This document shows, piece by piece, positions 11,801 through 23,800 of a stretch of DNA of 64,000 nt. A program made the translations under genes and the position numbers. Below the pieces are notes generated by a model that saw only the letters and a program-made list of their open reading frames with translations, was not told the DNA's origin and did not search any database. Numbering within the stretch: the stretch's first letter is position 1; each line of letters starts with the position of its first letter. Origin of the DNA: Zeugodacus cucurbitae. Its lineage: Eukaryota > Arthropoda > Insecta > Diptera > Tephritidae. The stretch is taken from contig NC_071670.1 in NCBI RefSeq assembly GCF_028554725.1, positions 58,186,501 through 58,250,500 of the forward strand, written 5' to 3'.

Positions 11801-14800
11801 CTGTTTTTACACTTTCTTAATGATGACTCAGAAAACAATACACACAATCAACTAAATCATTTTCCTTCCAAATTAATTTAATTATTCTATCGATATTTTC
11901 ATATATGACTTAATTTTCCAATATAGAAAGCCAAAATTAACACTTCCGGTTATATTTAATTTTGTAAAGTGAAAACAGTCACGTCACTAACTGCCGGATA
12001 GCCCAAAAAACCACAATGTACAATCATTACACCCCGAAAAACACGAACGCACACATAGGCTCCTATTGGCACGGACCGGAAGTGGCGTAGCAAAGAGGAA
12101 GTCAGCTAATGTGCCACTACCACCACCGAGCAAATTGATTTTAGGTCAATATCAAGCACTTTACGCTTTCATACTGACATTCATTTATGTAATTTTACTC
12201 ACTCCACAACCACTTTCAAGCTTCTGTTGATTTTATATTTGCCGTGAAATGACAGCGAATTTATGCACATTTCCGCTAGTTTTGGCTCGTAATGCTTGTT
12301 AGCAGCGGCAATTGAAAACGCTTTGTTTTTTCAACGTCTTTACAAAACGGTACTATATTTGCTTTCTAACGCCCCGTTATGACAGCGAACATTAACTGCT
12401 CAGCACTCTGTTGTTTGCTCATGTTTGCGCGTTTGCTTTGCCCCCACTTCCTGCCGAAATTTGCTTTTTAATGTCTTCCACCCCAGACAATTAACGCATT
12501 ACAAATTTCGTCGTTAATTTTAATGTGATTTTCTTAATATTCACACACACACGCGTGTATAGTTGGCATAATATGGGGGGAAAAGCAGCTGGAGAGCTGG
12601 TCATTAGTTTTGATGTGCGAATTGCCTGTATTTCTTTATTTAGGTCAGTTAAGTAAATATTTATTCAATACAAGATGAGCTTGTTGTTTACTTTTACTTC
12701 GTTATTTCAAAGTATACTATTAATAAATATTTATTGGTTTGCATTTTCGCATTACATTAAAAGTAACTATGAAAGAAATCATGATGATTAAGTTTTATGG
12801 AAGTTCTATAAGATTTTATGAGATGTTCTATGACTCCTCTCTTGTCTACTGCTGCTTTTAAATTATTGGGCTTCAACAATACAAAAATTCTATCAAAATC
12901 TAAAATTAAAATTAAATTTATAAATTTCGGGATCGTGAAAAATAGTCCCGAAATTAATTACTTATTTCATTCTTAGAATTTTATATTGTAAATTTTAAAT
13001 AAAAAGCTGGCTTTAATTTGTGTAAATTTAAGGAATTTTTTATCCCATTGGTCTTTCAATTTTAAAATCTAGGATCCCGTAACTGAATAACGAAATTTCC
13101 TAACAACATCACTGTTGAATGATTTCATTGTAAAGGTCTTTAAATCGTTATTTCATAAAGAATTTTTCAATAAGAGCGCTACAAAAACATGTTTGGGATA
13201 TCAAAGAAATTCTTTATTCCCGTGAAGGTACATTCCACCACATGGCCACCACGGGCACGTTTGCACGAAGCCCGGCCGCTGAACCCAATTTTCGACGGTT
13301 TTCAAGCATAAATCGGTCGTTACTACTGTAATTTCACGTTCGATATTCGTACGAAGATCATCAATCGTCGCTGGCTTGTTGGCATAGACCATAGACTTGA
13401 CGTACCCCCACAGGAAACAGTCGAACGTACCGGTCTTGATCATCACGGAAGAAGTACGTCCCACTGACCCCGCCGGCCATAAACCGCACCAAAGAGTAAT
13501 TTTTTCGGGATGCAATGGTGACGCTTGGAGTACGTGTGGATTGCTGCCTGACAAACAACGCATATTTTGATTATTGACAAAGCCATTCAGCCAGAAATGA
13601 GCCTCATTACTGAAGATAATTTTCGATGAAAATCCGGACGTCACAGAGAAGCCCAACGCTAGAGAACGACGTGTGAGAGACTGATTTGGATCTCCCTCAA
13701 ACGAGAATTTTCTCGATCAATACTTCTTTGTCTCACTGGCACGGGAACATTTTGTAATGTGCCTGTGGATTCAAATTTTTCCACTAGACGCTCAATTGTT
13801 GATCTGACAGGACGATTATGGCGACCATAAATTGGACGTAGCGCTCTTAAAGTTGAGGCCACCGACTGCGAATTTTGGTAGTAAATTTTAATATTTTCGA
13901 CTCGCTGTTGGATCGTATATCTTTCCATGATGAAATGGCATACCTTTTGAAAAACCCTTTATATTTTCGGGATCGTAAATTGTTTTTTTTTTTAATCTTC
14001 TGATCAAAAAAAAAAAATCAGTATCCCAAATATCAATACCGAAGTTGTTAATCCACAATAAATTCCATACTTTAGTATAATTTTTTTTAACTTTAAACTT
14101 GGTTTATTAAGAAAAATTTTCGGGATTCTATATCATATCTAACATAATATGGCTTCTTAGTATACCTTTAACATATTTTTATATATTTTATTTTGTATAT
14201 TTTAGTTTAAAAGGCTTCATAACAAAAACATTAACATTACAATAATATTCGGGATCTCGAATTATGATCCTGAACCTTCGTTCTACATATATTTTTTTTT
14301 AATTATCATTCTACACACTAAATTTATTTGAAATCAATTCATCCCTCATATTCATAGATCATCAATCCATAATGGAGTACCATAAATTGAATCAAATTCA
14401 GTGCTGTCAAAAATGACATTTATTAACCCATAACGGATGTCATTGTGAGCTAAAGGTTTGAAAAATAGTCCGTCAGGCAGAGGCCAACCGGCTTGTGAAA
14501 TTGCCAACCGTAAACTTAGCATGACATATCAAGCAACAATAACAAAACAAACTTATCAAAATTGTTGCTCATACGCCACGGCACGCGATGGTAACAAGCA
14601 AAAGTCGTTATTCTTGGGGACTTCTTATAAGAAAAACAATTGCTTATACTGGTATATTGGAAAGATATAATAAATCACAATGGAGTATATAAAATTTTTG
14701 TTACTTCGGATCACAATACATATGTTAACGGTAATATCACAGTTTCGGCCTTCGTTCCGTTAATAAGATATAATAGCAAACAATATAAAGACATTAAATA

Positions 14801-17800
14801 CCTTAAATTATATCGAAGTTTGCCCATTTGGCTGGCGCAATTAATTAAAACTACTTTTAGGAAGTGCAAAAAATCATCACTGATTGGAGTCTTTTAACTA
14901 CAAGCAATGCTAAGGCAATAAAATTGAGCGCAATAAAAATCGCATAATAAAATAAAACAACAAAAAAATGTCAAATAAAGATTAAGAAAACGCCACAGCA
15001 TGTCTTCATTGAGGCAATTAAGTTTAGGCAAACGCTTAGGGGAGAGCATAACTGAGGTTAAGGCGTTGCCGTGCGTGGCAATAAACTGCGGCAAATGTTA
15101 ACTTCACTCACGCACTTGATACTTAACAAGTGAGTCTACTTGCTCTGTATTGTGCTATCTGCCTTGATATGAGCGCTTAATTATTTTACGCATGTATGTA
15201 TGTGTTTGTGGATCATTGTCTGCCTAAATAAATACCTCCTACTACTGACTTTGCTTCTTTGAAGGCAGGACGCGTAAAATTGAAAGGCGCTATTAATTAA
15301 TTTGTTAATAAATAACTTTTGACGCTACACAGAGCATATTATTTAGGAGAAGGCTCAGTGAATGTTCAACTGATAGCAGTGCCCAATCATTGAGCCGATA
15401 ACACTTTATGAGAAACACGCTTACGCTTGGGATTTCGAACTCCTCACTGTGTTTTGATTTGAGATACTCCATTATATGTATACTCACTCATATCATTTAC
15501 TTAACCTAGTTGATTTAATTACCTTAAAGTTAATGACGACTATATGAAAGCGCAATCAACGTCTCTGGCGCTGCAGAGAATTTTCTGTAGCAATATGGTT
15601 GTCATGATTTCGTGACGAAATTTAATTGAGTTCATATAAGTTTGCCTGCGGTAAATTTAATTAGCACAACGTCATGCAGAAACAGTGCATGTGAATATAA
15701 TTACGAACAACTATTTAAGATATTTTGGCTTGAAAATATGAGAAAAGAATATAATGAAATGCACATACAATTAAAATTTAATATGATTAATAAAATATGA
15801 GATAAGAAAAATGAATTATGAAATTTTAAGAAACAATTTTTTAATGAAAGAAAATTTACATGATATTTAAAAAAAGAAATTAAAAAAATTAAAATATTTT
15901 AAATTTCAATTATAAAATGGAATGGAATGAGACATGTAATACAAAAAGCATTAAAAACTAATATTAGTTCTTCGTATAACCCCCTTTAAAGTCTATAACG
16001 GCTTTGATTCTTCTTGGCATACTAGTACACAATTTTTCGCATGTTACTCACCATTGGCCATAATTTTCTCAATGGGCTGATTTCGCTTGCGATCCATTTT
16101 TGAATATACCTCACATGTGCTCGATACAAGTTGAGGTACCGATATTGTGGAGGCCAATCTAGTGGATTAATGTTATTGCTCTGATGCCATTTGCGAGTCG
16201 CCCTTGCTGTGTGTTTCGGATCATTGTCCTGTTGGAAGACTATGTCTGACCCATTTTCAACTAAGTCACGTACCAAGTGCCAAGCAAATGACTGCGCTGA
16301 ATATCAGAATATAAGACTCCGTCGTCATTGGTTTTTCAATTCTTGCCAACCTACCAACACCATTGGTCGTCATACATCCTCACACCATAGTGGAGCCGCC
16401 TTCAAACTTCAGTATAGGCTTATGCGTGATGTGCCTCTAATTTCGCACGCTTGCCTCTCCAGATCCATTCGCGTCCATCCGATCTCAAACGATTTATTTC
16501 AAGTTATAGTAAGTTCATATTGGTAACGGTACCTTAAACACCAACCAACAAAAGTATTTGATTGCGTGTGTAAGACGAAATGAAAGAAGATATGGTTATT
16601 CATCGAAAACCTGACCAATTTCGTGAGTCACTGTAAATTCCCAGAATAGTATTAGGTCTACAACTTTGCTTCCGCCGTTTTTTTGTAAATTTTAGTTTTT
16701 TTTTTTTGTATAAAAACGGTTACAAATGTCGATGAGTCTCAGCGGCACTTTTCTTGGAATTATAAAAGAAAAGCAAACTTTCCAGCAATTGGGAAAATGT
16801 TGACACAAATGTCCAAGATCGATATAAAACGATTTAATCGATTTAATCGACCAGTGCTTGACCCTAGAGACATTCCCGCAAACGTCGAGAATTCGGCTCA
16901 AAAAAAGACATTTTCAGTTGAGAATAAGTTTGGGATGCAAACAGATCTCTACAAATATTTTGTTGGGTTCATGTTGACACAAATGTCCAAGATCGATAAA
17001 AAAAAATCGATTTAAGCGACCAGAGCTTGGAGCCCTGGAGACATCTATTGGAAAACGGAGGAAGCAAAGTTGTATACCTAATATATTAGAAAAAATTATC
17101 CTAAATTTTGTCAAAATTCTTACGAAAACTAAATGAGGGTGTAAAATGTATGTCAATATTATAAACGACAGTCCCGTCGCCAGCAAACAGGTATGTTTAC
17201 ATATAGAATTTCTTTTTCCATCATCAAACCAAAAACGGTCCATGCGAGCAAAGTTCAAAGGACTCTCAACTTCCACTCTTCTTGCAGCATCATATATTTA
17301 GACGAGGCCAAGGTCACGAAAAAACCTCAAATAAAAGTAAATATGTACATATATACCAGCATTGAAGCCAGTAGCAGACAGTTAGTTGCTTAAATGGCAG
17401 AGTTAGCCATAAAGCAAGGAAGAATGTCAGTTGTTATGAGCAAACGTTGCCAAGTAATACCGCAGGCGGTTGATTCAGTACAAAAAGTACAACAGTACAC
17501 ATAATTCTGTGACCTATAATTCAAATAGGTTTATATGTGTGTTTGTGTACTGCATAATTCAGCTGTATGATTACAGTTATAGTCTGCATCGCTTGAATCA
17601 CAAAGCGGCAATAAAAGAACATAAAAAATCAATTGTAAATTGGCGCCTGTGAGGCGCTTCTGTGTTTTTTGTTGGTGTTGTCTTGCTACAGTTTCACTAT
17701 GGTAGACTGTTGACTGTTACTTATTACTACATTGCAACTAGACGACATTGTTAGAGGAAAAAAATACAAAGAAAAACGGTGTTTAGATACAAAACACCGC

Positions 17801-20800
17801 ATTTTTGGATTTATTTTTTTTTTTTAAGTGAATCAATAGATAGAAGATATGTAAATATATAGCAACCAATAATAATAATAATATTAGATAATTCTATAAA
17901 TAGTTGCCCTATCCATCAGAGGCGGTGTTGAAGTTATAAGTATGAAACTATTTCAAACTAATCAGATTTCCTCTTCTCTATAAGATCTGTGGTTTGAGAA
18001 GGAAGTATCAGAAAGGTATACTAAAGTTCTCAAGAGCAACTATCTTCGGCTCTGAAAATACCAAGAATGAACTAAACTGTAACTTTGACTTGATACCCTC
18101 CTTCCTGCTTACATAGTAGTTTGTATTGGATTTTAAAATTCGCAAATATATACCCAGAAGCATGTATTGAAGTACTTATTTCCTTTTAAACAAAATCCAA
18201 CAACACTTTAGTGCATATGAAAACTTAAGTGCCTTTGAAGATATGCCAAAACCAATTTCCAAAGTCAATCCGAGATTCACATGACACCAGCGCCACAAAA
18301 CAAATTGCATGTAAGAGAGATGTGTGAATTGCAGTGAAACTCTAGCGCAGTGAAATAAAAAACAAAATAAAATAAAATAAAAATTGACAGAGTGTAAAAT
18401 GCAATGAAATCTGCTTGCAGTGAAGCCATCGTTTCACACTTCCTCAAGCTGACAGCTGTTGTGAAATTCCTGAATTTCTGCAGCTGACGGAGCTTAAGTC
18501 GAGTTGCTTTTGGCAGAAGCAAGAAGAAGAAGCTGCAGTAGCTGAAGTAGAAGCTATGTAAGTGTCAAAGGGCTATTAGGAAACATGTTTAGCGGCACTC
18601 GACTGAGCTCTTACATTTATGAAGCGCTTCTACCCATTTATATTCTCTCGTAATTTCCTGTAGGGATTCATGGAAACATGTTTAGATGCTCTTGAGTCAG
18701 CTCTTCTATGATTACATTTATGAAGCGCTTCTACCCATTTATATTCTCTCGTAATTTCCTGTAGGGATTCATGGAAACATGTTTAGATGCTCTTGAGTCA
18801 GCTCTTCTATGATGAAACGTTCCTACTCATATATGTATTTTCTCTTGTAATTTCCAATAGGGCTTCTTCTAAGAATGCAAAAGTTTTCGTTTGCTACTTC
18901 AGATTTATTTTTTTTTTTGTATATTTGTTGTTGCATTTTTATATATCATTTACAACATATTTTCCTTGCATTCACATGGAAAAGTATTACATTTAGCCAT
19001 TGAAGCGCACTCTCTTTGTCGTTGCATTTGTATACATATTTGGACATCCTTTAATGGTGGAGATTACTTGCATTTATCACAGAAATATTCAGCAATTTAT
19101 TCGAGATATTTCGATAGAATTTTCGTGTAGCACATAAAAGTGGAAAAGCGATTTCCAAGCAAATGCAGTCGTTAAATTTGAATGTTTTTATACTCTCGCA
19201 ACAAATGTTGCTAAAGAGAGTATTATAGTTTTGTTCACATAACGGTTGTTTGTAACACCCAAAACTAAACGAGTTAGATATAGGGTTATATATACCAAAG
19301 TGATCAGGGTGAAGAGTAGAGTTCAAATCCGAATGTCTGTCTGTCCGTCCGTCCGTCTGTGGCCCCGCCCCCAAATAGGTTTTTGTACATATCTCGGAAA
19401 CTAATAGAGCTATATAAACCAAACTTTCTGCAGTCGTTTTTTTAGCCATTTCCTTATACAGTTCAAAAATGACAGAAATCGGATAATAACCACGCCCCCC
19501 TCCCATACAAAGGTTAGGTTGAAAATTACTAAAAGTGGGTTAACTCATTAACCAAAAACGCCAGAAACACTAAATTTCACACAAGAAATGGCAGATGGAA
19601 GCTGCACTCAGATTTTTTTACAAAATGGAAAATGGGCGTGGCGTCGCCCACTTATGGGTCAAAAACCATATCTTAGGAACGACTCGACCGATTTCAATGA
19701 AACTTGGTTTGTAATAGTTTCCTTACATCCCAATGATATGTTGTGAAAATAGGCCAAATCGCTTCACAACCACACCTACTTCCTATATACCAGAACTTTG
19801 AAGACAATCTGAATCGTTTACTTTACAATGTATAAAGCAAGTACTAGTGAAGATATCGGTGCAGAACTTTGCACAAATACTATGTTTATAGTGTGGCAGC
19901 CCCATTCTAAAAATCGCCGAAATCGGACCATAGGTTTTTAACGCCCCATATATCGAACACGAGGACCTCGGTGCTTCTAACCTAATATTATGGTTTCCAA
20001 CTTTCAATGGACTTTATACAATATATATGACGAATATGTGGGTCAAATTGTGTATTATATAATATAAATAAAGTTAAATAAATAAATTGCGAGAGTATAA
20101 AATGTTCGGTTACACCCGAACTTAGCCCTTCCTTACTTGTTTAAGATTTTTTCGTTTTAAATGAGAGAGTGTGAATTTCAAAGGAAATTGAAAAACATTA
20201 AAATGTTGATTGGAAAAATTTTACAACTGACGGCAGTATGTTCTTAAGAACTGAAATGATTCCAAGGTTACTTGGATGCTCTTAAAAGGTCACATCTGAC
20301 ACGAGTCGGAAATCAACTAAATATTACTCAGAGTTCACCGTCAAATTGTTCAGAAACCACAAATTTGACTAATCTTGTTATACAAATAGAATTGAAATAC
20401 GAAGAGAATTGATTTGATTGATCTTGAAACACGAGGAGAGCTGATTAAACTAATTTTGATACACGAAGACAGTCGATTTGACCCATCCTGAAATAGAAAA
20501 AGTATGACAGATTTGAATAATCTCAACACACGAAGAAGAAGATTCGGCTCTATTCAGGAGGAGTATTTTTGAGATATAACCTACTACAACAATCTTGCTG
20601 AACTTTAACCCTTGTTCAGACTAATTAGGACCCATCTTTCTCGATTTAGGGAATCTAGCGTAAGGCTTAATCCTGCTACGATAAGTTTAAAAACTTTTAA
20701 GAAAGCAAATTTTCATATTTTCTCGATATTTAAGTCATTGTGATATAATATATATAGTTTAACACTCTGAGAGCTTTGATATTTTCGGTATTCAATAATG

Positions 20801-23800
20801 CTTTTACTCCTTTTGTCATCCAACTTGGCCTGGATCTTCAATATACTCATATTTCTTGACTCCTTTCACGTTCAGAGATTTTGAAAACAAAAGATTTAGA
20901 TATTTTCGAGTTTCTTATGAAAGATTTTGAGCAAAAATAAATAGAGGAACTCGCAGAATCCTTAAATACTAGATAAAAGTTTACAATTTAAACTGGCAAT
21001 GAAAATGCTAATAACACACATTTCCTCCCTCGTCCAATGGACTACAGTCTTCTTAAGTATATGCATTCTCCAATTGAATGAAGTTTATTACACTTTCCTC
21101 TTTCCGAAAATCAGTACAATGAATGAGTGTTGAAATTGTGCGTGATTCATTCGTGCCTAACCTCACATTCACACACATTGAAAAGCACAGTGAAACATTT
21201 TCTTCCCACTCTTTTGAGGCAAATCAATCAACAATTTGCGAACAAAAGGTGCGAACATTTTTTATTGTAAACAGAAATTTGCGTATTTTGCGAAAAATTC
21301 AGGTGAAAAACAAAAACACAAAATAATAAAAATAAAATATTGAACGCATTAATGGGTATTTTGTATTGTGCTCTCCTTTTCAAGAATCTTCAATTTGTGT
21401 AATTATTAAACATTTTGCTATAAATAAATATATTATCTAAGAGAGAGCAACAAACTGTGAGTATACAATGGCCAATATTATATAATAAGTAGTGATGTAT
21501 TAATTGAGTGTTTTGGATTGGTGTAAACAAATTCAAATCTTTAGCAACATCTCAAAATTAAAATTTGTATAAATTTTACATTCAATTTAAAATGTAATAA
21601 GTAACGGCATTATATGGGAGCACGCGCGTGCTGTTAACTTGCCACAGATCAATCAGAAGAGCCAATTAGTTTATTTATTTTACAGCAATTTGAATATATA
21701 CTCCGATATATATTGTGTGTGTGCATTGAAAAAGTGATTTAGTAATGACTTTTTGTTTATTTGGAATTTAACTTTGAAATTTGAAAATTGTGGAAGATTG
21801 TTGATGAATAAATTGCTGCAAGCGATTGTAGCAATTTTTCTTGTAACTAATTTGAATATACACAGAACGTGAACTTATGACTTCATTGTTAATGGGTTCT
21901 TATTTATGCAATTTTAATAATGAAATTATGAATTCTCATGAAATGGACTAAATAGAATCTAGAATATAATCTTATGAAATAGACAATATCAATATTTCAT
22001 GTCTTTGATCGATTTTTTAAGTTGAAATATCCTATAGGTGGCCACTCTTCTTTAAAATTATTTTCTCTAAGATTTCTTAAACATTTCAACATATGGCATC
22101 CCTCTTCCAAAAATATTTTAAATCTTTTATTCATTTATTTTTATTTTCATAAAGCTAAACTAATATAAACATTTATGTTTTTGTATTTGGCATATATATG
22201 GTATCAAGTCCATTGAAAGTTGGAAACCCTAATATAAGATATATGGGAGCTCGATGAAGTTATGACCCGATTTCACTCATTTTGGGCACGGAGACATATT
22301 ATTAGAAGAAACATATTCCCTCTGAATTTCTTCAAAATATAAGAGAGACCTATATTTTCGGTAAAAAATTTGTTAGAAGCACTGAGGTCTTCATATTCGA
22401 TATATAAGGTCTTGAAAACTTAAAGACCGATTTCGACGATTTTTAGAAGGGCGATGCCACTCTTTAAATGCAGTATGTTTGCAAAGTTCTGTTCCGATAT
22501 GTTCACTAGTGCTTACTTTATATATTGTAAAGATCGTCTTCAAAGTATATAGGTAGTATATAGGTATATAGGAAGTGTTTTCACAACATATCATTGGGAT
22601 GCAAGGAAAATATTACAAAACGTATTTCATCGAGTTTGTTTTTGACCCATAAGTGGGCGGAACCACGGCAGTGCCCGGTCCGGCAGACATCCGGATTTGA
22701 ACTTTACTCGTCACCCTGATCATTTTTATGTATATAACCCTAAATCTAACTCGTTTAGTTTTAGGACTTACAACCAACCGTTATGTGAACATAATACTCT
22801 CTAAGCAACTTTTGTTGCGAGAGTATAAAAATAGTTGCATTCTTTCTGCCTTCACCTTGTTACCGTCACATATTATTGATGACGATAAAGTTCCCAAAAT
22901 TATTATTTGAAGTATTAGTCGGTAGGTGGCGCAACTGTCATTAATTTCCAAAAAATGTATACCTAAAAGCGAATAACTTCTCGAAAACAAATTTTGAGTA
23001 CCCTTTTCTATGACTTATTGAATTATTGGTTAGGGTTGCCACAAACATTTTTAGGTTGCAACTTGTAGAACAATAATTTTTTATACACTTTTTTAAGCTA
23101 TAACTAAGCCGAAAAAAATTTAAATTAGAGTTGTCATTTGAAAATAACATTTATTTATTTATTTAAAAAATAACATTTATTAATGAAGACAAATTAGTTG
23201 AATAGGCAAAGAAACCAAACCAGGAACCTAACGAAGGTGTAAATGACCTTTATTTATTTAAAAACACTTTCTGAATACACTTTATACAATTGGGTTGCCA
23301 CTTAGTTCATGAATTCAAAAATTTGGTATTTTAGTCAATTTTATTTTTATTTTTTGAAGCATTTTCTTCAATGATTTTAATCATTGAAATTCCTATTCAA
23401 TAATTTAAGTATTGTAAAATTCAATGAAAGAAGCCAAATTCTTTCGACCAATTGAATAAACCACATATGAATAAAATGCCTCTCGCATATTAAATCCAAA
23501 AGTAAGTTTAACCACATACATATATGTATGTATGCACAGAAGACGCACGTGTTTTTATTTTCAACTAGGAAATCGATTATATATACTCGTACATACATAT
23601 ATATGTACATACATGTCAGTGCCTTTGGGTGATCTTTGTGTTTAACTAAGACTATGGGCTGCTAAGCGGCAACGTGACTCTTTTATTGATTTCTCAGTTT
23701 CACTTGAGGTCGTCACGTGACTACAAATATGGCAACGATAGGTTGGTCCTTAAATATATGAAAAATGTTTGAATCCTCAACTTTACGTAGTAATAGAATA

